From Baylisascaris procyonis (lineage: Eukaryota > Nematoda > Chromadorea > Rhabditida > Ascarididae), in contig JAZARR010000105.1 in the NCBI GenBank assembly GCA_037389465.1, forward strand, positions 4,030,001 to 4,094,000: a stretch of 64,000 bases of DNA. The letters run 5' to 3'. Under the pieces are notes generated by a model, which was given only the letters and a program-made list of their open reading frames with translations, was not told the DNA's origin and did no database searches. The first letter of the stretch is position 1. Every line of letters begins with the position of its first letter. The position numbers and the translations under genes were made by a program. This document shows, piece after piece, positions 39,133 through 50,595 of this stretch.

Positions 39133-41824
39133 CAAAAATATGGGAATTAGACAGCCGGGTTCGCTTGTTGCCGATTCAAACGCCCTTCCAAAAATTCTTT
39201 TCAAGCACTCCTTCTAGGTTCTGTACTGTTATCGACGAGTAACTTTCACACAACATGCGCACGCATCTTTATAACACATGCAATCAGCAAAGCCCTAAAC
39301 GGCTTTCAAAGTGCTACCACCTCCAGAGTGGAAACAATGCATTTTTAAGTAGCAGTGAGCATGAAACACCTGTAAAATGTTCCGAGAAGAAATCAATGTG
39401 GTAGAGATGGTGTTTTAAAAACGACGCTGTCGCGGTCACAGATTGTGCATGCTGCGGCACGAAACATGCATTCGTGTCACATCTCAAGGACAACACCTAA
39501 TTGACTTTCTCGCGTTGAACTGCGCTCATGATGCATGTATATGCACAAACAAGGATTTGTCTTCGGTGTGTGTGTGTCTATGCGTAGTGTGATGCTTGCG
39601 TGGCGCCATACGAAATTTTAAACGCTCCCCCCCCGCCGCACACACTCAACAATGCATCAGCGTGATTCTCTTCGCTCAACATCATGTTAGTACTATGGCA
39701 CTCTCTCGCACAACGATCATTGCCACTGTGTACAAGCGACACACACTGAGAGGATGTACGGATGGATGGATGCTTTACTCTGCTGTGGTCGAAGATGCTA
39801 TGAAAAAACACAAAAAGCAGTCCACTCCACGAGAGATCATTGGCAGCAGCAAGGTGCGGCAGCAGGCGAGCATGATGCTAAAGTGGGCGCATTCACTGTT
39901 TGAAGATGGCGGTACTTTCAGGTATTAGCATGTTTGCGCGGTCAATAAGAGCACTGGGATGTTTGCTGTTGGGGCGAACGCGTCAGTCTACAAATGGGGA
40001 ATGGGGGGTGCCGCTATCAGTGAGCAAACAGGCAACGTCGCAGTGTCAAACATGTTGTTGCAAGGATACATGTTTTGTTAATCGGTGGCAGCGTGTACGT
40101 CAAGAAGCACAACGCATCGCACACATTCAGAAGCACAACAGCAGCTTAGTATCACCGGCTGATACAGCACGCACAACAATCGCAATGAGCACTTTGGCCC
40201 CTTATCAGTGCGATTATGTGCTGCTGCTGCTGGTCGGGCGTCGAATATCACACACACTAAATCATTTTTAGAATGTCACACGCACAAGCATACTAAACCG
40301 CTTTTAATGTCGTTCGCTTTATCACACACGGACGTACTTGTTGTTAAAAGAAAGCGGACGTATGCAACGAAAGCTGTTGCTAATAAATGGCACTTGAATA
40401 AAACGTTAACTTGCGCGTTGATTCTAATAAGCAGATTCCCAGTGCTTTCAAATCCACACATTTATTGCAAGCATAAGAATATATAAAGACACCGATGGAA
40501 CGTGTTTGTGAAGCATGCTTGAATGCCGAAGCAGGAGGAAAGGGTATTGAAAAATTTATTCTGTCACGAGAAAGTGGCATGCAAAAACTACCTTAGAGGG
40601 AAAAGATAAAGGAGTGCCCAATAAGTAGAAAATGAAAATGGAAGGAAAAACAACATTGCAACCTCATGTCAACGATTAACCAATAGCTTATTGAAGAATT
40701 TGAGCATGATTTGCTGCCCTACCTTGGAGCAAAAGATTATACGATGCTTCTTTATATGAGGAAGCTCGTTTCTACGCATATTCAGGATCAGCTTTGAACC
40801 TGTTGGCAAAATTAGATAAATTTCACCTTGATGAAAATGCTTAAACTAACTCTACTGAAGTATTTTGGGAGTTGCGTTGAAAATCAGTAGATTCCGAAGG
40901 ATGAATATTTTTAGTGATTTGGGGAGTTGAGCGGGGCGGGCACTCAGGAAGAATTCCAGATTATATTTATGTGTTCAGCTACCCTGGTAACCCAGACAAA
41001 AAAACGTGTGAGACAGACGGATGGAAGCATGATGCGCCTCTGTAATGCAAGCAAGCAACTCATAACAACTAAACAATGTTTGCGTCGTTGCATTCGCACA
41101 TCGCTCGCTGCAATAATCATAGAAGTGTACCACCCATTCAGCGACAATAGGACTTTTTTACATTCATTCCTTAACGCTTGCAAAAATGTCCAAGAAGGAA
41201 ACTACTTCAGCAATGTTGGCATTATTGCATTTCTTTTTGGCATCCTGTCTACAAAATCAACTAATTGCCACTAACCAAGAATGCAAGAGAAGAGCGTCTA
41301 AATCAGCAGCCATACGATATTCCTGTCAAAAATGAACGTGCAACCTCAAAGTGCCAATAATTCATTGGAAATTTGACGAAGAGGAGCGAAACCCTTTCTA
41401 AATAGCAATGTGCAACATCAGTGACACACTACAGTCGAGAATTTGGAGGCAGAAGATACAATCACTCATGGTATGAAAGAGGGGAAAGTAATAAAAAGTT
41501 TGATATCGCTTGACAAATTTTATAGTGGCTGCACATTGCATTTTAAACCTGTAAGAACGCGGCATAAATATGTTAATTATGTACCTAGTTCACACTAATC
41601 AACTCAATCAGTACAGCCTTTCACACAGCGAGCTCACTAAAGGATGGACAATACAACAATAGATGGACAATCACTAATGCTAGACTAATAGATGGACAGA
41701 CATGCAAACGAAGAGAGAAAATGGCAGCACAGCATCTTTTGCAAAGACATAACCAAGGAAGAAGTTGTAAGCAGCTGAAGAATGCAAGCGTTGTAGAAGT
41801 TGTGAAAACACAACTCTGAGGAAA

Positions 41825-44685
41825 CTAAGGGTCAACAAAAATACTTGTAGCAAGAAGACGGTAACGCTCACCATTCGACTGCGAAGTTGGCGTCATTGGA
41901 GCCGCAGCAAGAGAAGGAGGTACGCTGAGTGCAGCACCCATCAAAAGTGGGCTGAACAGCATTGGTGGCGGCCGCACTTGGCCAGCCTGTGCCATCACTG
42001 TCAGAAAATCAGGCCTCGGAAAAGGCATACGTGCCATAGCGATTGCCATTTGCTGCTGCCAAGGATTGAACTGCAAAAACGCGGGTTGCGGCATTCCATT
42101 TGCCGAAAGTACTGCAGCTGCTGTGGTTACAGTGGTTGAGGAGGCCGACGCTGAGACAGTAGTGCTCGTAACAAAACCTGTGGATTCAGATTCGCCATCT
42201 TCAGACTTTTCGGCCGATGTTGAGGCCGACTCGGAGTCCTTTTTGGCGCTTGTGGCTGCACGACTCGACAGCGTTTCCGCAATCGACCATATTTTGGCCT
42301 TTCTTGGCGATTCAGCATTAGATTCATTGCGTGGAGCATGCATCACCGCTTTCTCATTATCGTTTGACTCGCTTGACGCCACTGCAACGTTCGTACATTT
42401 CTGACAAGGAAGACGTTTTGCGTGCACTATAGCATCATCACAACAATTAACAAAAAAGAACAATGAGTCTTAAGGGAAGGAAACCCCTTTACGAGGACAC
42501 TAGAAAGCCCCTCTAAATGTTGGGAAGTATCTGATAACATTATGGGGGTAGTGAAGCATTCACAATAAATTTTAGTTAAGAATATGAAAACAAGAACAGC
42601 CACATCCGTGAAAGCAGCTCCATCGAGTAAACGGGGTCCGCCTGTTCATGCATAGTGAAAGCAGGAATATAAAAAAGCTATAACAGGAACGAGAGAGAGT
42701 ACCTTCTGTTTTCACCGGCGCACCGATATCGCTGACATTCGATGTGCTACTCGAAGGCCGATCACAGGGATCACGTTCTGAGGCATCTATATCTGCCAAG
42801 TCATCGTCTTCTTCATCGCCTGGTCGGTTTCTTGGTGACCACGTCATCTTGTTCTCTTTTTTGAGGCGTCGTCGAGCATTTGCGAACCAAGTTGACACCT
42901 GATGAATGAACTGCACTTACAGTCATTCAAAACAGTTGCTTAGCATCTAAGATATGCAAAAATATTCCACCTACAAGTTAAGAAATCCTCTAACTCTGCT
43001 GACACAATGAAACTTCCAGTGAGACCACTCTGCGTAACATCCCACTATAGTAATTGAATTTATTGTCTATGCTGTGTGCCACATAATATTGAAAAGCTAC
43101 AAACATTTACCTATAAAAGACCCGGTGTTCAGCGCATCCTTCTTCAAACTGGGAAGCCGACAGAAGAAGTTCACTTCGTTAAGTGAACTGGGGCAATAGC
43201 GACTCATAAGGAATTTGACAGCGGGTTACAAACAAAGACGATGTATGTCATGATTTCAGTGCGCCCAAAGAAAGGGAATTACACCAGGGTTCATATTTTC
43301 ATTCGGCTCTTCTGCATATAAGACGAGAAATGCCGACTAAAGTTACCCTGAGGGAGCGGCAAGCAGAGCATAACAAAAAAGCAATTAACGCGCGAGTGAT
43401 GTGCGCGCGGTGTCTTTATCGTCTATAAGTGAGGCTCATAATTTTGAGGCTAGGGAAACAGTTTCTGTGATATTTGCACGATAGCCGTCAAGTGGTTTCC
43501 TATTAGAAAACATATCCAAAAATTGACAACCCATCACAAAATGAGGCGTGATTCGCCGTATTCGAAAATCCCTCGCAGTCGGCGTACCCTTTTAACCACC
43601 AATAAAAAAGAAATACCTTGCAATTCAACGTATATGTACTACACCGCCAAACCGAACAGCCATTAGCAGTCCCTATCATTACATGACAAAAACTGCAAAA
43701 AAACATCTTCGGAGAAGTCGTAAAAAAACATCAACATGTATACCTGCGTAAGAGTCATTTTTGTGAGCAATGCGAGCATAATTTTTTCTGCTTTTGTCGG
43801 ATAAGGATTCTTCCGGTGTTCATTTAGCCAAGATTTTAATGGTGCGGTTGTTTCACGCGTAGCATTCTTTCGCCGAGCGCCGTCCAAGCCACCGGCATAC
43901 GGATGATAGCCGAGTGATGCGTCAAAGAAGAATCCTGGTACAGCGCCAGATGCCGCGCCCATCATCTCGGGCTTCATCTCCTATCAAAGAAAAAAAGATC
44001 ATTTTCGGAGGAGAATTGTTTTCATTGATCGTGTAGACTTAACTGTGCCACATGTTCGTCAGAAAATATGGTATGAAGAGGGACAATATGGTAAAGCATC
44101 GAGAAAACAAGCTCGCCGAACTGTGAACAAACGCGGCATCGCGCATCATTAGTTGATGCGATCGTCGTTTCAACGCAAAATCAATTACTTGCCACTTTTT
44201 AGTGGGAGAACATTCGTGTTTCACGCTCCTAGCAATTCTTGTCTTTACAACGATTAATACATACAAATGACAAATTTTGTCGGAGCGCTATGAAACGGGC
44301 AATTCGGCAGGCGATACATTAAATGTGCATGTCGTGTTCACATTCTCCTCTCATGCACTGTGCTCTTTTAAGATGAAGAAAAACGCACACATAAACGAAC
44401 CGCCGGATGCAAGCCCGAGTACATCGCCGGAAAAGGGAGCGCGCCTTGTGTCATTGCAGCGCGGAACGCCGCAACTTCGGCGTTCATTGGATGCGGAAAG
44501 CCCGGAATACCCGGCGTCAGAAGCGGGCCGCTTGCATTCAGAAAGCGGATAGCGTCGTTCGTGAGATCAGAATGGGAGGTAGGTGCAGAGCCCGAGGATT
44601 CGGCCTTCACGGGAGTTGATGGCTGTGAAGCAGCCAGTAACTGCAAATATTCGCTAGATGCTAGCAGAAACATTTGTTTCAGCAT
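41825..44685 (-). CDS. irx-1: Iroquois-class TALE homeobox transcription factor, main exons
   Basis: Exons in transcript order: 44685 or 44640 down to 44401 (or 44389), 43980-43744, 42898-42703, 42426-41825 with TAG at 41827-41825. The phases agree throughout. The protein (about 440 aa) has a Ser/Pro-rich N-terminus, a complete Iroquois homeodomain split by an intron, an acidic stretch ([15 protein letters not shown]) and a C-terminal region with [11 protein letters not shown], the conserved block found downstream of Iroquois homeodomains. It would bind DNA in the nucleus and pattern tissues or neurons. The ATG at 44685 has an in-frame TAA directly upstream, so translation may begin there. 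Alternatively the exon starts at a TTTGCAG or CATCTAG acceptor and is joined to a first exon near 45.9 kb. A GTGAGC donor inside the last exon near 41873 could extend the gene 3'. The family call is certain; the ends are not. Confidence 0.9.
42845..43884 (-). CDS. irx-1: Homeobox of the Iroquois gene (two exons around an intron)
   Basis: The first part (exon 43980-43744) reads [20 protein letters not shown] and then [19 protein letters not shown]. It includes the three-residue PYP insertion between helices 1 and 2 that defines TALE homeodomains. The second part (exon 42898-42703) is the recognition helix [18 protein letters not shown], with Ala at position 50 and Asn at position 51, as in all Iroquois proteins. 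The intron falls just before VSTWF. Compared with the usual Iroquois consensus I see TKAEK where TKGEK is typical and LALLTK where LAIITK is typical, both conservative. Confidence 0.96.
43168..43189. repeat. 9-bp hairpin with CGTT loop in the homeobox-splitting intron
   Basis: AGTTCACTT, the loop CGTT, then AAGTGAACT: the arms are perfect reverse complements. AGTTCA is also a nuclear-receptor half-site type, so the pair could be an everted or inverted protein-binding site instead of an RNA structure. The function is inferred only. Confidence 0.5.
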
Positions 44686-45805
44686 TTAACAGCCATCCTC
44701 CTCAAAGCTACATCTGCAACCAAAATATGTGTTGTTTCTGAGAATGAGAACGAAAGAAAAGCGTGTATTTAGCAATCGCACTTAGCACAGATTTTAAAAG
44801 AAGTTAAACGAGGCGATCAGAAATGTGAACTATCGAAAATAACTAAAAAAGAAGATTTGGTTAGCAAAATTGGCTCATAATTTGTTTCAGCGCATTCATT
44901 TATTTTCCGAAGGCAAAGGCAGCAGGGTTAGGTCACGATGATAAATGACAGGCTCGCGTTGCAAGTTTTGGCAGAATGAATTGTTGCAATAGTTCAAAAA
45001 ATCGAGTGCAATAGCAGTGCATTCGTCACGAACACGAATCGAATGCTCACACTGCAAACAGAACACTGAGGATTGGCCACGAATTCAGCGTGCCATCAAA
45101 GCGACGAGCTCATTAGTAACGAACCTGTGCGTTGAATGCGGCTGCCGGGTTAAATGCCATCATCGGTTAATTTGCGAGGAAGCGAACCTCCGCACGATCG
45201 CCTTCCTAAACAATGTTGATTTTCTCTGGAGACACACCTTGCAAAAATGCATCATATCGCGTTAGCTTTCAACAACATCGTTTTAACAAGCACACTAGCA
45301 CCTAGCTGCCGAGACAAAGTGCAGCAACAGTGAAATAAACAACAACCTCTCATCGCAATTTCAGCAGTGTTTCGTCATTGCAACAACATCAACAAACATG
45401 CTAAAGCCATTTTGTGCTTTGAATAGGTTTCAAAGCGCACACATACGAGTCACTGGCCAACCGACAACACCACAACACTAGCCTGCCCAGCACTGCAGAC
45501 GTGGGAAAACGTTATCGATCGAGAAAAGCGTAATTTTCACAGGAAAATTACACGACTTCATTAACACCGAAAGAATATGCAAAAAAAAAAAAAAATCTGC
45601 ATTATTACTATGAAAAGAACGAACAATTTCTTCAGGACATATCCGAAAATCTGAGTTTTTCCTATAGCATGATCTAGAGAGACGGGTTCCGGCAAATAAA
45701 ATCCATTACTAACATTTTTTATCGAGCATACCAAGCCATTACAACATTTTTAATACTGGACGGCAACAAGTGAACGACGTTTGCATATTCAGTAAATGAG
45801 CATAC

Positions 45806-45927
45806 ATTATCCTTTCCACAGAAACGATACCTATGAGGGAAGAAATCCATATCCTCATTTGAATTTTTCAAAATAAACTCATATGAAAGAGACATCGTTG
45901 CTTCTCTACACTCCCCTTGCCCAAATA
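45806..45927 (-). CDS. irx-1: Candidate first exon of irx-1, with possible spliced-leader acceptor
   Basis: On the minus strand a strong acceptor (TTTTTTTTTCCAAGCAG, exon from 45927) is followed 32 nt later by ATG at 45895-45893 and an open frame starting MSLSYEFILKNSNEDMDFF. Two donors are available: GTATCG after 45831 (phase 2), fitting the acceptor CATCTAG before 44653, or GTATGC after 45806 (phase 0), fitting TTTGCAG before 44640. Both join in frame to the N-terminal irx-1 exon. An acceptor with no upstream exon, shortly before an ATG, is what a nematode trans-splice site looks like. No conserved domain supports the residues themselves, so this rests on splice logic. Confidence 0.35.
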
Positions 45928-47429
45928 CTGCTTGGAAAAAAAAAACTTGAAAAAGAAAACTAAAGCAAAGAGATTTGAGTGGAGAACACGAACACAAAAA
46001 CTGGTTCTTCAATGATGAAATAACATAAAGTGGAGGAACAACTACGCATGTTTGTAAACTCACTATAAACACGTGCAAAAAAAACTTTTATAACCATCTA
46101 CTGCAAGGAAACATTTCCTTACCATGTGAGTTTATATGACAACAAACAACGCGCCGCATCCTTTCAACGCAAGTTAAAAGTAGCGAAATAAATCGTTCAA
46201 AAGCGCCTAAACGACTGTCACCGCGCAAATAAAATTAGTGCGAGTTAAGCTTATATACGAATCGTTACGATCGATCTAATTTTTCAAGTTTAAATAACCA
46301 CGCCTGAAGCAGCTGACTCTGAAGATGGCTGATCAACCGAAAGGTGATCAATCGGGATTCAATTCACACTCATTTCGTTGAACGAGTCTATTCAGCCCGC
46401 TGAGGCAAACATCATAGTCTTCATAATCTACTGTCTTTTCTTTCATGAACATGGCTGTTGTTTTGGTCGACGTTTTCGAAACCGAAAAAAAAAGTTGTAC
46501 AAGGTGCAAATACGTTTTAAGAGGATTGACAGATTTCTAAAAACTACTGGATGCATAGAGTAGAAACTAAAATCGTCTGCGCATTTTCGGCTTAAAATCG
46601 CTTGAATATCGCCGAATTGAATTAGATTTCATAATGTGTTTCAAAATTGTTAATTTTGATACTGCATTAAATTTAATGTTCCCTCACTCCGATGGAGTAA
46701 TTTCTCATCAGCTCATACCTTCCAATTACTTTTACAAGTCTCAACGTTGAATTCATTTAATAATTTTTTTTCTGGGTCGTCAGAGTATGAAATAAACTCG
46801 ATTAATGTCACCGCAGCACCAAGCGTTTTTACATTCACTACTCAACAAAAGCAGAAAATTTTATAAGTTTGTGTTTCATTACTTCTTCTTTGTTCGGCTT
46901 TATTTCAACCATCCCTGATTTTGCCTGTAAAATGAACACCCTGCAAACAATAATAAAAGTTGTTAGACTGTTGATAAATTTCATATGGGCTAGATCTGAG
47001 TGATAGCGACTCAAAAAATGACACCGTTGAGAAAGTCGTGGCTACGATGGCTAGAAGTGATACTTATGGTAGAATTTTCCATTTTGAGTTAGCCGTTCTC
47101 AAAATATGTTGTGAGGCTCTAGTCTCGATCTCAGTTCAGCAATGACCTGACAACACCGAAGGGGTCACGTTATTAACATATCGATGCATTACATCGGTCA
47201 TAACCATTCCTCATAAGTGATCAATTAGCAATGCATCTAAATGACCCTACCGTCAAAATACAGATCAGAATTAACGTAAGTCATGAATGAAAGCACTCCC
47301 TCTTTAATAGTGTGATATCGCTGAGCAAGTGGTGACCACAATAAAATTGCGATAGATAAGCAGCAATATAATTAGTAGGAATCAGAATAAAGCAGTTTTG
47401 CTAGTAGTGCGAATATCAAAGAAGATCAT

Positions 47430-48010
47430 ATGAACAAGTGGGTAGTGGGGACGGGCTGGGAGAGAGCGATCAGCAAATGGATTAGCGCGGCGATATACGA
47501 GAAAAGAGAGAAGAGAGCCGCGACCACAACCGATAGATGCACTGACAGCGAATTATCTTGTTACAAAACATCTAACACGAGAGAGGGCGCGCGCCGCACA
47601 GCGCCGCCTGCGACGCGTTGCGTGTCGGTTGGTCGGAAAATGGGCGGAGTCAGCGCAAACTCTCCTTGGGAGCAACCACTCGCTTGTCCAACACGCCCTC
47701 ATTGCTTGTTCTACACGCTGTTCTCGCCATCACGTGACTGTTTGCTCCGCCCTAAACGTTGATTGGGCTCCGCATTGAAGTTAGGGCGTGACCGGGCGAG
47801 TGTTTTGTACGGTAGCCGGATGGACTGGCCGGGCAAAGGACCTGTGGAAGGGGAGTGAGTGAGGTGCAGCACTAATAGGTAGGAAATGCCTCCTCAAGCT
47901 AAGTGTCGAATTGAATCGCTCGTGCCCTCGAGGCGACTAGTGCAACGTCGCCTCGATGAGAGAGAGAGGAGAGCGCCGTGCAGAGCAGCAAGGATTGTGC
48001 GTGCGTGCTC
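47430..48010. promoter_or_regulatory. GC-rich island with GC boxes, E-box and a 10-bp hairpin
   Basis: This block is far richer in GC and CpG than the flanking sequence. It has the palindrome GGCGCGCGCC (47586-47595), GGGCGG (47642-47647) and CCGCCC (47747-47752) GC-box motifs, the E-box CACGTG (47731-47736) and a perfect inverted repeat TCGAGGCGAC/GTCGCCTCGA (47928-47937 and 47947-47956). A 110-codon ORF crosses it but looks incidental to the high GC. It lies about 1.5 kb upstream of the candidate irx-1 first exon, so a promoter or enhancer of irx-1 is the simplest reading. An unrecognised RNA gene is an alternative. Confidence 0.4.
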
Positions 48011-50575
48011 ATAAATGATTTGAAGGGACATGTGTTCATTATGTTTCTGCAGATGTTTTCACATTGCATCGACGATCATTAAGTCGGTGATTGATATTGC
48101 TCGTTCAGTGCTGCACACCAACTCGAATGCCACCTCCCGCCGGGCACTTCTGATTTGTTCGTTCTCTCATTCACTGGTTAACACATTTGCCCCATCCACC
48201 ACAAAAATTTGAAGATCGCACTCACGGTTTCATCAGTGTTAAATAAATGGACAACTGCAAAAAGGCAATTGCGGCTGGGTGCAGTGAGTTCGCTTGAACA
48301 AGTCGCAGTGAAGCTTACCACAATGGGACCCCATCAATGAGCAGTTTATAGCCCAGCGCCCAAAATGTAATCCTTTATGCGCCTCAGCTTCATAGAATCA
48401 AATTAGGACTGAATATCACAACCAGTTTAACGGCGAACGGTTGTGAATTCGATAGGCGGGATAATGTTGAAACAAAATGTTAAAAAACATCGCACTCGTC
48501 TCTTGACGCCATCTCACTCCTCACGACTGCTAAAGTACACTGTTCGGAGCAATAATCCATCTAGATTTCTTTATGCGCTTCAACACTGACAATTATTACC
48601 ATGGAGTGTATATGAACAAAACAGAACTGTCCTTTAAAGTTGCCGCCAAGACAGCATTCCATTCACACTTGTATTTATCATTGGAGAGGTGCGCTGAAAT
48701 GGCCGTTTTAAAGTCAAAGCAAAATTTATCTATATTTCGCATGTGTAGCGCACAACGTGCTGCCCTAAGTGACCACTACGTTACCAAGAAACAAACACCG
48801 AAGCTTGTAATCAAGAATAATATCTGCGTTATGTTTGTGCGTGCACGTTTTTTCTGTCTAAGAACTCGCCTTATATGAAACGTTTTTCGTCTGAATGCGT
48901 TCAAATGCCGTTTCATTGCAACTATGCACAATATAGGTATTTGTTTCATTTGTGCAGCTATGGCGGATCGCTTCTTAATGACGTAAAGTTCGGCCATCTA
49001 AAAAAATGGTCTCGTTATTCGCCACCCACTAGATTAATAAATCATTGCACATTCCGTCCCGAGGGACTTCTCTAAATGAGCGTTACGTGAGAAGCATACT
49101 TAGGGGATACAAAAAAGCAAAGTTTTCACATCACACTAGCAGCAAGAGGCGGCTGTGCTTGTTGCGAACTTTTTTTCACACAAATTTCGCGTAACCTGCC
49201 TGGCACCATTGGAGTTGCTACTAGTTGCGTTTGCAACGCTTGTCTTTGAACGGCGGATATGTTGCACTTAGCCATGCGCATATGCATTTAGTCTCTTGCG
49301 GAGGCACTCACGATGGACGTTAATTATTGCTAAAGTAATCAGTGGACAACGATGACCATAAGTAGCGCTAGAATGGCAAATATGTGCCAACTTCTATGGG
49401 CGATCAATGGGCGAAACGAACTAAGCAGCGATTTCTCTATGCAAACAAAGCGCTTATTGCTTCGCTCTCGGATCGCTTTGCGCAGCAGTTCACGTAAGAA
49501 CATTGTCCTCCACAACCAACTAGCTCCCTTGTCTGTCCCCCTCTTCTAGTTACCGTACTTAGTTAGCACACCCTTCACCTCCTCTTGACCGCACTTTTTC
49601 TTCATTCTTCCACTCTCTTAGAGCTGATGTGCTTTTGTTCTTCAAAGCAGCGCATTTGATATTACTCTGTTTGAAGAAGGAACGATTTATGTTTTTATGG
49701 GCAATATTTGCGGCTCTTTTCGAAAATTCAACTCACTGAGTATCTCGGCTTTCAGCAGTTGAATGCCTTCGAGTATAGTAGGGCTATAAGATTAGGGCGG
49801 CTCTTTCTTAATTGAATCAAATTTCACTTCCGAAAGAGGACATTCGAACACTGTCTGCTGATATAGAATCGCCATGTGTACGTTTTGTTAACATTTTTGC
49901 TCCTTACCATCCTAAAGCACTTTGAACGATGCGTACTATTGTACGGCAAGTTCCTTTAAACTACCTCGTTTTGAGCAGGATGCGTACTGGCTCACAACTT
50001 GTGCTATATAAAAAAACGGCTATTCGCCCGACTAGCCCGCTTTTGAAAATGCTTCGAAACTGGGCGGTGATTCAAAGATGAGACTTGGCCAGAATATGCA
50101 TATTCCATCCACAAACAAAACTGCCTAATTTCATCAAAATTAACGATTACCAAGCCGAGCCACCTCCCTCACCTTCCTCATTAAATTTACTTGTTTTTCT
50201 GAAAAAAACCCACCTCAGTGACCTTTTTTTTTTTGAGCTGTTGTGCTTGTTCTGTTAAAAAATGACAATTGTTTGAGGCTTGAGCTATTCTGGAGTAATT
50301 TCTAAGCAAAATTGCACCGTTTTGGGGCCGAATTTCTAGCCTAACCGGTATTTGTTTTCCTCTAAGCAATACTATCTCTGAAGTCAAAAAGCTTTTTAAA
50401 AAAACGTGACATTTATTGGGTACAAGAATATGCCGTGTTGTCTGTCAGCTATGCAAGAAAGCGATATTTCAACGTTGCTCTACATTAGAGCGTCAGTCGA
50501 AGAACAGACAACGTTTCTTTGATATTTCGCGTGAAAAATATAAAATAAGTGCCCTCTTTCCGTGCTGAAGAAACA

Positions 50576-50595
50576 TCTCTCTCTCTCTCTCTCTC
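50576..50595. repeat. (TC)10 simple repeat
   Basis: A short perfect TC run in AT-rich intergenic sequence. Confidence 0.9.

Larger units (their letters stand above)
33501..41824. other. Large non-coding interval, downstream of the homeobox gene
   Basis: About 8.3 kb beyond the 3' end of irx-1 with no recognised gene. It has GC-rich patches at about 33520-33860 (including the palindrome GGCGGCCGCC at 33662-33671 and a homeodomain-type TTAATTAG core), 35460-35880 and 38230-38500, a CA/TA-alternating tract at 34983-35052 and a hydrophilic ORF at 38722-39132. TTTATT at 40461-40466 and 40555-40560 could be minus-strand AATAAA signals for irx-1, more than 1.2 kb past its stop. Enhancers are plausible here, but nothing in the sequence proves it. 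Confidence 0.5.

Noticed and set aside
47430..47762. 110-codon ORF across the GC-rich island
   Set aside because: High GC removes stop codons. The product has no domain and no splice context.
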